This document shows positions 18,350-28,600 of a DNA stretch of 64,000 nucleotides, one piece after another. The translations under genes and the position numbers were made by a program. The DNA is taken from assembly GCA_000622025.1 (NCBI GenBank), contig JHWU01000008.1, positions 1 to 64,000 of the forward strand, in the 5' to 3' direction. Source of the DNA: Lachnospiraceae bacterium AD3010 (GTDB lineage Bacteria; Bacillota; Clostridia; Lachnospirales; Lachnospiraceae). Each line of letters opens with the position of its first letter. The stretch's first letter is position 1. The notes under the pieces are model-generated. The model was given only the letters and a program-made list of their open reading frames with translations. It was not told where the DNA came from and made no database searches.

Positions 18350-19437
18350 GTTCAAAAGACGCTACATTTATTAGAAAGATAAAATCCTGGCCTCTGCTCT
18401 TACCGGTGGTGGCACTGTTCCTCGTTATGGCGGTAAATATACTCCATGACGCAGCCATAGGGGCGAATCCTCTTTCATTCTTTACCATAACCTTAAATCA
18501 GACCACATCAAGCGGAACCATCCTTTACGGACGTATCATCGATATACTTAACCGTGGAAGTGAGGTTGCGATACTTGCGCTTGGAATGACTCTGGTGGTT
18601 TCTTCTTCCGCAGGAACCGATATTTCAGTCGGATCGGTTATGAGTCTTTCCGCCAGCTTCTGCTGTATGCTCCTTGCGGGCTACGGCGTAGCAAATACAT
18701 CGGAGCTTGCGGTGCCGCTTATTGTCGGAGTCCTGGCAGCATTTGCCATGGGTACTCTCTGCGGAGCCTTTAACGGAACTCTGGTCGCCTATTTCGGCAT
18801 ACAGCCGATGGTCGCAACCCTGATCCTGTTTTCCGCAGCAAGAGCCATCGGACTCTTACTTTGCAACAACCTGATAGTTTATGTACGTAACAGCTCATTC
18901 GGTGCTTTCGGTGCCTTCACGGGAATTCTTCCCACACCGATCATCATTGCTGCGATATGTATTGCAGTTGTAGCGCTGGTCTTAAAGAACACATCTCTTG
19001 GAATGTATGTTCAATCCGTGGGTATCAATCCGAAGGCCAGCAGGATCGCCGGACTGAATTCAAAGAAGATAATCTTCCTTACATACGTTATCTGCGGATT
19101 CTTTGCAGGGGTTGCGGGACTTGTAAATTCTTCCCGTATAACCTCAGCGGATTCCAATAATATCGGTCTGTATTACGAAATGGATGCTATCCTTGCGGTA
19201 GCTCTTGGAGGAAATTCTCTCGGAGGCGGTAAGTTTAATCTTGCCGGATCCATTATCGGAGCTTATACTATCCAGGCTATTACCACCACCCTTTATGCTC
19301 TGGGTGTTTCAACCGACCAGGCACCTGTATACAAGGCAATAATTGTCGTTATAATCGTCGCCATTCAGTCGGCACCCCTTAAAGCATTCTTCAGAAAACG
19401 CAATTTGAAGGAAACAAAGGAGGCGGCAAAGGCATGA
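18346..19437 (+). CDS. Sugar ABC transporter permease (YtfT-like)
   Basis: This encodes 363 residues from a TTG that overlaps the previous stop (TTGA) and sits behind GGAGGTGAGGAG. It has about eight to ten membrane helices and the BPD_transp_2 motif region ALGMTLVVSSSAGTDISVGS, characteristic of RbsC/YtfT-type permeases. It forms the translocation pore with the next gene product. The ATGA overlap with that gene indicates tight coupling. Confidence 0.85.
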   Translation: MSSKDATFIRKIKSWPLLLPVVALFLVMAVNILHDAAIGANPLSFFTITLNQTTSSGTILYGRIIDILNRGSEVAILALGMTLVVSSSAGTDISVGSVMSLSASFCCMLLAGYGVANTSELAVPLIVGVLAAFAMGTLCGAFNGTLVAYFGIQPMVATLILFSAARAIGLLLCNNLIVYVRNSSFGAFGAFTGILPTPIIIAAICIAVVALVLKNTSLGMYVQSVGINPKASRIAGLNSKKIIFLTYVICGFFAGVAGLVNSSRITSADSNNIGLYYEMDAILAVALGGNSLGGGKFNLAGSIIGAYTIQAITTTLYALGVSTDQAPVYKAIIVVIIVAIQSAPLKAFFRKRNLKETKEAAKA

Positions 19438-20456
19438 AAAAATTTAGATCAATGAATTCAAATACCGTACTGCTCCTTATTACCATAGGGCTTTTCATTG
19501 TTATGTACGCAGGCGGTTGTATAGCTTACGGAGCTAAAGGCTTCACTCATCTGCAGACCTTTTTGAATATCCTTATCACCAATTCCGGTCTGATATGCGT
19601 ATCCTGCGGACTGACAGTGGTTATGCTTACCGCCGGTATTGATATTTCGGTGGGTTCACTGGTTGCCATGGACTGTATGATGCTTGCTGTCGGAATGAGG
19701 AACGGAATAGGTGCCGTGGAGATGTGCGCCGCAGTCCTTCTTGTCGGAATAATATTCGGACTCGTTCAGGGCTTTCTGATCGGATATCTGGAAATACAGC
19801 CGTTTATAGTCACAATGGCAGGAATGTTCTTCGGACGTGGAATGACAGCTGTCATCTGTACCGACCAGGTTTCCATCACTCAGGATATTAATGCTGTTTT
19901 CTATAATTGGGCAAATGCAAAGATCATACTTCCCTTCGGAGGATATCTGAATAATAAGGGCAAGTATATGGCTCCCTTTATAAGAGTGGAGGTCGTGATC
20001 GCGCTGATCGTCCTGGCATTGATCTTCCTGATGCTACGTTATACCAGATTCGGACGTGCGCTTTACGCTATCGGAGGAAGCGAGCAGTCCGCAGCGATGA
20101 TGGGTCTTAATGTTAAGCAGACCAAGATGAAGGCTTATATGCTTTCCTCTGTTCTCACATCAATCGGAGGCATATGCTACTGCCTTAACACGATGGCAGG
20201 CTCTGTTCAGCAGGCTACCGGACTTGAGATGGATGCCATATCCTCCGCGGTCATCGGAGGCACACTTCTTACCGGAGGTGTCGGAAATGTTTTCGGAACC
20301 TTTATAGGTGTTCTTATTAACGGTACCATTTCATCTATAGTAAAGACCAACGGAAAGCTTGCGAGCTCCTGGCCCAACATCCTTACGGCAGCATTGCTCT
20401 TTGTATTTATCGTCATTCAGAGCCTCTTTGCTGCAATGAGGACAAGGAAGAAATAA
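19434..20456 (+). CDS. Sugar ABC transporter permease (YjfF-like)
   Basis: This encodes 340 residues, ATG overlapping the previous stop. Many hydrophobic helices and CGLTVVMLTAGIDISVGSLV place it in the same permease family as its neighbour. Having two different permeases, rather than one homodimer, matches the E. coli YtfT/YjfF pair and supports assignment to the YtfQ-type system. It ends the transporter operon. Confidence 0.85.
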   Translation: MKKFRSMNSNTVLLLITIGLFIVMYAGGCIAYGAKGFTHLQTFLNILITNSGLICVSCGLTVVMLTAGIDISVGSLVAMDCMMLAVGMRNGIGAVEMCAAVLLVGIIFGLVQGFLIGYLEIQPFIVTMAGMFFGRGMTAVICTDQVSITQDINAVFYNWANAKIILPFGGYLNNKGKYMAPFIRVEVVIALIVLALIFLMLRYTRFGRALYAIGGSEQSAAMMGLNVKQTKMKAYMLSSVLTSIGGICYCLNTMAGSVQQATGLEMDAISSAVIGGTLLTGGVGNVFGTFIGVLINGTISSIVKTNGKLASSWPNILTAALLFVFIVIQSLFAAMRTRKK

Positions 20457-20506
20457 GAGGTATCAGCGCAGAAAGCAGCTGACAGAAAGGATGGCAGTTA
20501 AAACTA

Positions 20507-21028
20507 ATGGCTGGATTACTTGAACAGTGGACAAATATGGCGTATTCCGAGACCGCCGACAAGGGAGAGCTGAAGAAGCTCTGGCAGGATTATTTTCTTA
20601 AGGAAAAGGATATATACGCTGAATTATTGAAGGATCCCGATACTGAGGTTAAGGGTACTGTTAAGGAGCTTGCTGAAAAATATAACGTTGATATTATGAC
20701 CATGACAGGCTTTCTTGACGGTATAAATGAATCTCTGGTAGAGGAAAATGATATCCAGAATATGGATGAGGATACAGTAGTTTCCTTAAATTTTGACAAT
20801 GAAAAGCTCTATTACAATATGGTTGCCGCAAAGGCTGACTGGCTCTACGGTCTTCCCGAATGGAATGATGTCCTTAGCGAGGAGAGGAGAGAGGAGCTCT
20901 ATAAGGAGCAGAAAAAATCCGGAACCTTTGTCCGCGAGGGCAGAAAGATCGGGAGAAACGAGCCCTGCCCCTGCGGTTCGGGAAAGAAATTCAAGCAGTG
21001 CTGTATGGGTAAGGGGATTTACGACTGA
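20507..21028 (+). CDS. SEC-C motif protein of unknown role
   Basis: This encodes 173 residues. The acidic helical body is unrecognised; the last ~25 residues ([19 protein letters not shown]) are a SEC-C zinc-binding motif like the SecA C-terminus, with ligands in CPCG and CC. Such proteins are common in Clostridia and may bind ribosomes or SecB-like partners. It starts 50 bp after the permease, so it may be cotranscribed, but a functional link to sugar uptake is not evident. Confidence 0.7.
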   Translation: MAGLLEQWTNMAYSETADKGELKKLWQDYFLKEKDIYAELLKDPDTEVKGTVKELAEKYNVDIMTMTGFLDGINESLVEENDIQNMDEDTVVSLNFDNEKLYYNMVAAKADWLYGLPEWNDVLSEERREELYKEQKKSGTFVREGRKIGRNEPCPCGSGKKFKQCCMGKGIYD

Positions 21029-21103
21029 GAATTCCCTGCCGATCACAGAGTGTTTGTAATTCTTAAGGATCCGAAGGGATCTGAATAGATACGGGTGTTT
21101 AAT

Positions 21104-21131
21104 AAAAGCCTCTGAAACGGAGGCTTTTTTT
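21104..21131 (+). terminator. Intrinsic terminator before the large-paralog operon
   Basis: AGCCTC (21107-21112) pairs with GAGGCT (21119-21124) followed by a T-run. It separates the sugar operon from the next one. Confidence 0.85.
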
Positions 21132-21234
21132 AACTGCCCAGATATATTATAATTACGTATATATTATATAGATGCCATAAGTCCTAATGGCGTTTGAACC
21201 TGTTCAAAAAGAAAGGAGCGGCAGTAATTACAGT

Positions 21235-21762
21235 ATGAGCGACAGAAAAAATGAGCTATTGGAAGCGCTGGAAGCACAGTTAAAAGAGGATGGTGATTTC
21301 GGTGAAATGTCAATATTTACGTCAAAAGAGATGAATATACAGGCGGATATATTAAGGGTTGAGATCCCTGAATTCGGCCCTGATCTTGTAAGTGTTCTCG
21401 GAGAATTCTTCTTTCTGCCTATAGAAGATGAGGATAACCTGTTATTTACCACCGTTATTTCCCTGTCAAATACGGTTCCGCCCGAAGCCGCACCGGATGT
21501 GGCGGCTGCTGCAGCCAGAGTCAATTATCTCCTTCCCTGCGGCTGTTTTGCCCTTGGTAATGAAGACAAAAATTTTGTCTATAAAAATACAGCGGTCCTT
21601 TCCAATAAGGACAGTAAGGATGAGCAGCTTAAAGAGATCAAAAGATCGGTAGATGCTTCTCTCGGATCCGCAGAAACCTTCTATTCATATCTTCTTCCGG
21701 TTTTCAAAAATGATATTACGGTTGATGAGATGATCAATATGCTGAACGGTGGAAACGAATAA
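21235..21762 (+). CDS. Unknown protein, resembles YbjN/secretion-chaperone fold
   Basis: I choose ATG 21235 (175 residues). The in-frame ATG at 21187 lies in a dispersed repeat word (AATGGCGTTTGAAC) and has no ribosome site. The order of elements (a strand-rich core with LLFTTVISLSN, helix with DVAAAAARVNYLLP, then CGCFAL and a C-terminal helix with SVDASLGSAETFYSYLLP) resembles YbjN/type III secretion chaperone-like proteins; I see this by pattern only. It lies 12 bp before a 1,017-residue protein. A chaperone or partner role for that protein is a hypothesis. Confidence 0.5.
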   Translation: MSDRKNELLEALEAQLKEDGDFGEMSIFTSKEMNIQADILRVEIPEFGPDLVSVLGEFFFLPIEDEDNLLFTTVISLSNTVPPEAAPDVAAAAARVNYLLPCGCFALGNEDKNFVYKNTAVLSNKDSKDEQLKEIKRSVDASLGSAETFYSYLLPVFKNDITVDEMINMLNGGNE

Positions 21763-21774
21763 AATGAGGTATTT

Positions 21775-24700
21775 ATGGGCAAAGGCAAACATATGGAGCG
21801 TAAGCTCCGGAAGGTCAATATAGAGACCGGAAGTGTTTCCGCTGTATCTGATTCGCTTTTTCTTCCGGATACAATTCCGGGGCTGATTCAGGATCTGACA
21901 CATAATATTGATAATCCCATAATGCGGAAGATGCCAGAGCTTCCGGATATTCCCGCAGAACCACCGATTAATGAAGATATCAGCCGCGGCTATGCTGAGG
22001 TGGGTTTAAAAATATCAACAAATTCCTTAAAGAAAAAGAAGAGATTGCAGAAATCAGCTGATTTGTGGGAAAAGCAGGTCATCCTTTCCGATATGAAAAT
22101 CGACTTTGATTCTAAGGAAAAGCCGCTGCCGCCTGCTGATGAGATGGAAAAAGACTGGTGCTTCAGGGAGTTTTCAAAGCTGGATCTTGATGTTTTCCTG
22201 AATCTTGAAAAGGGGCAGACCTCCTGTGATCATCTCATTCAGCATTATGAAGAGATAAAGGACATTCTTTTTCGATATCCCGCCTATGAGGCTGTGGTAA
22301 TGGAAAGATTTGACCTCGCATCTTCAATGGGAGAACCTTCTTCAGAGATGAGGGATGCCGTTACAAAGCTAAAGACCCTTCATGACATTAAGGATCATTA
22401 TGATCTGATTGAAATGATCATGAGGAATAAGTACTATTCCCTTATATCGGGGAAAAAGATATATGAACTGCCCTATGAAGAACTGATGACACGTCTTTCA
22501 GAGCTATATGGGATTGAGGGTGAACAGAGAAATAACGAGCTTATAGATTTTTATCAGAATCTGATAAGGCTAAGGGAAATTGGGCTTTCCGATAAAACAA
22601 GCGTTAAGGCAAGGATGGATGAATATAAGTTCATCCAGAACCCGGAGAAAAGCGAAGAAAAGAAAGCGGATCCCAAAAAACAGGTAAAAAAGCTTGTGGA
22701 TCTTTATTCCGAAATGGTGGAACATGCAAAAAAGGACAAGACACTCATTACGGAGACAAGCTTAAAGGTATATAAAGACAGATTTTTTACGATCCACTCT
22801 GAGGATATTAACGATTATCTTAGTTTATTTAATGAAAAAGACAGAAAAAACGGGAAGATCAAACTGTTTTTGAATGACTATGACCGTTTCCTTAATAATG
22901 ACTTCTATGACAGTACGGATACTCTTCATGTAGATATCAGAAAAGAATTACCGGATTATGAAGGAGGAATAAAGAGAAAAAAAGCCGATGCTTTAACGAT
23001 CAGGTTTTCTGCGGAACAGATGGAGGGATTAAGGCAGGTTCAGGCTTATGTACTTGATAGAGGTATAAAAAAAGGCAGGTATGCTTTTATGCACAGTCTC
23101 CTTGAGGCGCCCGAGGAGCAACAGATGCTCGTTTTCTACCTTGTTGAGAACGACAGGGAGGAATACCCGTCCCTTCCGGAGTGCTACAGTGCCCTTTATA
23201 ATTACGTTCCGGACATTTCAAAATTCAAGGATAAGAGCTTCGGTAAATTATCCAAAGCCATACGTTCTTCCATGCAGTCGGTTCCGGTTATGGATAAGCT
23301 ATTAGAGCTTGAGAATAATATCATAGCCGGCGATCAAACGGTGGAAAACAATGAGACATTAAATACAACTATTCCGGAACAGCTTGAGCAGAAAAAGAAT
23401 GGTCTTGTAAACGCCATAAGGGAAAGGAGTGCCCTGCTAATTTTACTGTACCGTTCTTCCGGTCTGCACCCCGATATGCCTCCTGATATGGCTCCGGATC
23501 CTGTCCTAAGGAAGAGAATGTTTCAGGAATATAAAAAGATAAGTGAGCTTATCCGGAGTCTTCTAAGACTTTCTCCTCAAGCTGAAATCAGAAAGCAGGA
23601 ATATGAACAGGAGCTGCAGCTTCGAGAAAACGCTGTACAAAATGAGGATATAGGAAACGAAAGTATCGGCAGCAGTTCATCAGACCTTGATTTTATTAAG
23701 GAGTATGTCCTTGGAGAAGGTGTAGGAATTTTCGGAGGAGGACTTGCCGCAGCAGGAGGAATTGTTGAGAAAGCGGGTGTTTCATCGGTTCTGAACCTTG
23801 TGTCCTTCGGGACAGGGGGAATAACCAGTCTTCTCGGTGCCATAGGAATTGCTCTTAATATAGCTGATATCGTCCATGACAAGAGCTTATCAACTGCTGA
23901 TTCGATAGCGAGGTGGATAGATGTTTCCGGAGACTTGATAAATCTGGGAGGCGGAACGACTTTATCTGCTTCTTTCCTTACTTCAACGATCGGAGCTGTC
24001 GGACAGATGGCTTCGGAAGGCGGCAAATGGCTGGGAGGCACTGCAGATACCCTTAAAACCGTGGGAGGAAGTGCGGGTACGATCTCTTATGTAGGAGGTG
24101 CACTATGTATCGGTGCCGGAACCATAAAGCTTGCGGCTTCGGGAATACAGGTGGCCCGGGGACTAAGTACGGTTTATGATGTCCATAAGGCAAAAAAGAC
24201 CCTTGCTGAAAAGGACGCAGGGAGGCTTAGCGAAGATGAAAAGATCGTATCACAGTTTCTTAAGCATCAGGCCGGGGAAGGAATGATATCGGCCGTCAGT
24301 GCCGGTGTCGGGATCACAACCGGTTGCCTTGGAATACTTGGAGGAGTACTTGGATTATTGGGTGCGGTTACCGGAGTTTTTGCGATCATAGGCGCCGCCA
24401 TCGGTCTGGGAGCTGTAGGGCTTGAGATAGGTAATAAAGTAATAAGCCACAAGGAAAAAAAGGCAAACAAGGAGAAAGCAGTTGACGCTTACCTCAATCT
24501 GGATGCCGCGGTAAGAGCTGTCAAAACTAAGCCTATCGGAAATGACAGGGCCAGAGAATACAGTGCTTCCAGGCTAAGGAAGCTCGTGAGAGAGGAGCTC
24601 CTTGCAGAACTTGGATTTTCCTCCTGGAAGGAATGCTACAGGCATATCTGTGTGAGATATGCGGAAATCCTTTATAGAAAGGTGTTTATCGAGGATCTTC

Positions 24701-24828
24701 TGCCTGATGATAGGGAAATGTACGTAAATGCACTTAAATCTCTCGGTATGAAGGTTCGTATACCGAAGGCAGAGGGTGATAAACCGAAACCTACGATCGG
24801 TGAGATGGTTTCAAAGCTTATGGGGTGA
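21775..24828 (+). CDS. Large unknown protein A with Gly-rich hydrophobic C-terminal region
   Basis: This encodes 1,017 residues, ATG behind TGAGG. It has no signal peptide. Residues 1-640 are charged and mostly helical, with a short N-terminal motif (RKLRKVNIETGSVSAVS), a Pro-rich piece (MPELPDIPAEPP) and LLEAPEEQQMLVFYLVEN near 445. From about 645 to 890 come several long Gly/Ala-rich hydrophobic stretches (for example GVGIFGGGLAAAGG and VSFGTGGITSLLGAIGIALN) that could insert into a membrane. A charged C-terminus ends with KPTIGEMVSKLMG. It is paralogous to the protein at 25680. I do not recognise the family; the layout recalls membrane-inserting toxins or injected effectors. Confidence 0.75.
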   Translation: MGKGKHMERKLRKVNIETGSVSAVSDSLFLPDTIPGLIQDLTHNIDNPIMRKMPELPDIPAEPPINEDISRGYAEVGLKISTNSLKKKKRLQKSADLWEKQVILSDMKIDFDSKEKPLPPADEMEKDWCFREFSKLDLDVFLNLEKGQTSCDHLIQHYEEIKDILFRYPAYEAVVMERFDLASSMGEPSSEMRDAVTKLKTLHDIKDHYDLIEMIMRNKYYSLISGKKIYELPYEELMTRLSELYGIEGEQRNNELIDFYQNLIRLREIGLSDKTSVKARMDEYKFIQNPEKSEEKKADPKKQVKKLVDLYSEMVEHAKKDKTLITETSLKVYKDRFFTIHSEDINDYLSLFNEKDRKNGKIKLFLNDYDRFLNNDFYDSTDTLHVDIRKELPDYEGGIKRKKADALTIRFSAEQMEGLRQVQAYVLDRGIKKGRYAFMHSLLEAPEEQQMLVFYLVENDREEYPSLPECYSALYNYVPDISKFKDKSFGKLSKAIRSSMQSVPVMDKLLELENNIIAGDQTVENNETLNTTIPEQLEQKKNGLVNAIRERSALLILLYRSSGLHPDMPPDMAPDPVLRKRMFQEYKKISELIRSLLRLSPQAEIRKQEYEQELQLRENAVQNEDIGNESIGSSSSDLDFIKEYVLGEGVGIFGGGLAAAGGIVEKAGVSSVLNLVSFGTGGITSLLGAIGIALNIADIVHDKSLSTADSIARWIDVSGDLINLGGGTTLSASFLTSTIGAVGQMASEGGKWLGGTADTLKTVGGSAGTISYVGGALCIGAGTIKLAASGIQVARGLSTVYDVHKAKKTLAEKDAGRLSEDEKIVSQFLKHQAGEGMISAVSAGVGITTGCLGILGGVLGLLGAVTGVFAIIGAAIGLGAVGLEIGNKVISHKEKKANKEKAVDAYLNLDAAVRAVKTKPIGNDRAREYSASRLRKLVREELLAELGFSSWKECYRHICVRYAEILYRKVFIEDLLPDDREMYVNALKSLGMKVRIPKAEGDKPKPTIGEMVSKLMG

Positions 24829-24865
24829 ATAAGCCGCTTAATGAAAGGAGAGGCATCGATATATA

Positions 24866-25669
24866 ATGAAGATCACAGGAATTACAAAAAACAATATTGA
24901 AGCATTTATTTCACTGCTTCCGGGAAGTGCGGTGAAGACGGATAAAAACCTGATACGTATAGGGGTTGTAGATGATGAGGGGAAAGCATCCGGTGCGCTG
25001 AGCGCAAGAGCAGACCAGTATAGTATCGACATTTTGTCACTATATGTATTCCCGGATAAAAGAGGAAATGGTTACGGAAGCGCCTTGATGGATGCATTTG
25101 AAGGCTTTTTTGAAAAACTTGATCCGACTGCCGTTTCAAGTGAATATGTGGAAAATGATTCACTAAATGATTTTTTCCTGCATTACGGCTATGACCTCTT
25201 TCCGGGAAAGAATCTGTATAAGACTACTGTAGGCGATATCCTTCGTTCCCCTATGTACAAAAAGATAAAAAGAGCCAAAAGAAAGGCAGGCTATACCTAT
25301 GTTTCAAAGCTTTCCGTTATGGACAGGAAGGTTTTTGATATAGCCGTGCAGAATGCAGACTATGATCCGGAATGGAGCACGGCCCGGATAGAAAACGGTA
25401 AATATACGGGCTGTATGCTCTGCAATACCGGGAATGGAAGTATCAATGTGATCTGGACCGATTCCGTAGATTTATCTCCCGATGATTTCAGACAGCACAC
25501 AGCCCTTATACTGGACAGGATAAAGGATACATATGAAAACAGGAGAGAGGTGGAAATATTAATGACCTTTGAAAGACCGGATGTGATGCAGTTCATCAAG
25601 AGGTCATTCGGAGGATACGGACATCTTAAAATAGCAGGCAGATATATCAACGCGATCAAGATAGTGTAA
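24866..25669 (+). CDS. GNAT-family acetyltransferase between the two large paralogs
   Basis: This encodes 267 residues. The N-terminal half has a clear acetyl-CoA motif (LYVFPDKRGNGYGSALM, Arg66-Gly71) and a second beta-strand region ending FLHYGYDLFPG, so it should bind acetyl-CoA. The C-terminal half (about 130-267) looks like a second, degenerate GNAT-like or substrate domain without the motif. It lies 37 bp after protein A and 10 bp before protein B, so it is in their operon. It may modify one of them or a small molecule; no substrate can be named. Confidence 0.7.
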   Translation: MKITGITKNNIEAFISLLPGSAVKTDKNLIRIGVVDDEGKASGALSARADQYSIDILSLYVFPDKRGNGYGSALMDAFEGFFEKLDPTAVSSEYVENDSLNDFFLHYGYDLFPGKNLYKTTVGDILRSPMYKKIKRAKRKAGYTYVSKLSVMDRKVFDIAVQNADYDPEWSTARIENGKYTGCMLCNTGNGSINVIWTDSVDLSPDDFRQHTALILDRIKDTYENRREVEILMTFERPDVMQFIKRSFGGYGHLKIAGRYINAIKIV

Positions 25670-25679
25670 AGAGGTAATT

Positions 25680-28600
25680 ATGAGTGACGGAAATAAAGAG
25701 ATAAAAAGACTTCGCCGGGTAGGTATAGAAACACAAAATATCACTGCCGTATCCGAATTTATGAATACAACGGCCATGGGTCTCGAAATGATAGACGATA
25801 CAAAGCAGGAGATCGCGGCTTCTCCTGTGATGATGAAAATGAAGGAGCTTCCGCCTATCCCTGCCGACGCCCCTACGGAGGATGAGGTAATAAATGGGCA
25901 CGAGGAAGTGGGATTAAAGCTTGCCCCGGGTTCTAAAAAACACCCGAAACGGGTAAGCAGGGCTGCTGAAAAGAGGGCTGTTTCGCGGGAAATGATCTCT
26001 AAAAGGGAGGATTTTGACAAAAAACCCGCGCTACAGCTTCCGGATACCAAAGATGAGAAGAAAAAAAGCTACGAGAGAATTGCGGCTTTTGATCTTGGCA
26101 AGGTATTCTTCCAGGAAAAGGGAAAGAGCGCCTATGATATCCTGTATAAGCATTATGATGAGATAAAAGAAGAACTCCGCCGTATTCCGGAGTATGAGCT
26201 TGTGATCAGGGAAAAGCTGGATAATCTTAATGCCGGGGCTCCTGATGACGCACTTATAGAAGCCCAGGCTAATCTCAAGGCTCTTTATGATATTAATGCA
26301 TACTACGCCGTATTCGAGAGGATAATGCAGAATAAGTATTATGCACTTCTTCCACATGATGAGATGCACTCTCTTTCCTTTAACGAGCTCAGGAAGAGGC
26401 TTGCAAAGCTTTATGATGCGGATTCGAATGACAGGAATGAGGAGCTTATTGATTACTACCAGAATCTTATCCGCTTAAAAGAGATCGGTCTTTCCGATAT
26501 GAAAAGTGTAAATGAAAGGAAGGAAGAATATAAGAGCATATTTAAGCACGAAAAGCCCGAGGAAGAAAAGAGGGATCCCGGGAAAACAATAAAAGAGATC
26601 GCCGGAACGTATGCGGAGATACTGGATCATTACGCTAATGACAAGACACTTGTAACCGGTGACTCCGTTAAAGTATATAAGCAGAGATTTTTCGACACCT
26701 TCAAAAAAGAAATTGATGATTTCGCTGCTTTGGCAGATAAAAAGGACAAAAATGTTCTGAAGCTTTTAAATGAATATGCCGTTTATGTTAATGGTGATTT
26801 CAAGGATAAGACAGATGCCCTGCACGACCTTATCCTGAAGGAAAAGCCCAAGGATGAAGATACTATAGTAAGAAAAAAACAGGATGCTGATAAGTTCAGC
26901 TTTACCGATGCCCAGAAGGAGGGCATGAGGCGTGTTCAGGCTTATCTTATAAAAAGAGGAGTAAAAAAGAAAGAATTCTCTTTCGTAAATAATCTCCTGG
27001 AAGCGCCGGAAGAGCAGCAGATGCTGGTTTTTTACCTTGTGGAAAACGGGAAGGAGGAAAGTGCGTCCATTTCCGAGTACTATTCCGCACTCTACAATTA
27101 TCAGCCGGATTATAAAAAAATAGAAGGTAAGACACTTCAGACCTTTTCAAAAGCCATGCGTTCCGCCATGATCACGGCACCGGTATTGGACAAGCTTATC
27201 GAGCTTGAGAAAAATGTCCATAAAGCTGCAAAGACCGTAAAAGATAATGATAAGCTGGATAACGGAAAAGAAGACGAGGTTTCACGGAAAAAGGAGGGTC
27301 TTGTCACTGCGATAAAGGAAAGAGGGGCAATGCTGCATTTCCTTTACAGAAATGCGGGAATGCATGAGGATATGCCGCCGGATATGGCAGCAGATCCGAT
27401 GCTGAGACAAAGGCTTTTTTCGGAATACAGGGAGATCGGAAAGCTTATAAATGACCTTGTGGAAATCAGTACAAAATCGCCCCTTGAAAAAAAAGAGAAT
27501 AAAAAGTATGTAATCGAAAAATTAGACTATGAACAGCATGAAATAGACAGGGAGACAGCCGAAAATCCTGATGATGATTCTTCTGAATTCTTCGATAAAG
27601 CTTCGAATTATTATGGTAAATTCAATGAATGGGTTATAGGAGACGGTCTGGGATATGTGAGCGGAGGTCTTTCTGCTGCGGGCGATTATGTTAAGCCTGT
27701 GACCTCAACATCGACTTTCGGTTTTATTTCCTCGGGAGTAGGGGGGCTTACGGCACTTTTCGGTGCGGTGGGTGTCGCATTGACCGTTGCGGGACTTGTG
27801 AAGGACAATACCCTTTCAACACCGGATGCCGTTGCCCAGTGGATAGATGTGACAGGTGATACAATCAATATCATTGGCGGAACTGTTACGAGTATTGCTA
27901 CCCTTGGCAGTGCTATCGCAAATATCGGGGAAGCGGCTGCTGAAGGCGGTAAGTGGCTTGGCGATACTGCGGATGCGCTGTGGGCTACGGGAAGTGTCGG
28001 GGATGTAGTGACAATGGTCGGCGGCGGAATATGCGTCGTGGCCGGAACCGTGAAGATGGTTTCATCCGGGATACAGGCAGGACGCCTTATCAGTACCGGT
28101 GTGGATATACACAGGGCAAAGAAAACCCTGAAAACTAAAGACCAGAATAATCTTACCCGTGATGAGAGACTTGTAAAGCAGTTTCTTGACCATCAGACAA
28201 ATGAAGCTATCAGAAAGGGTGTAAGCTCGGGAGTCGGAATGATCACGGGCACAATGGGGATCATTGCCGGTGGTTTGGCAATGACAGGTTATCTCGCTCC
28301 AATAGGTGCTTTAGTCGGAGTTGGAGCTCTGACTTTGGAAATCGCTAATAAGGTTACCCAATATTTTATCAAGAGAAAACAAAAGAAGATTATGGTTGAT
28401 GATTTCCTGAATCTTGACCAGGCTGTGGAAAATGTCCTGAATTCCCACCCGGAAAAAGAGAAACTGAAAAAATACGGGGATTCGTTAAAGGATCTGGTCA
28501 GGGAGGAGCTCTTGTCATCAATGGGGTTTTCCAGCTGGAAAACCTGTTATAAATATATTTGTACACAGATGGCTATGACAATGTACAAGAAGGTTTTCCT

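Noticed and set aside
23577-24041. 154-codon Pro-rich minus-strand frame opposite protein A
   Set aside because: The Pro-rich peptide is the reverse of the Gly-rich hydrophobic coding region; no start site support.
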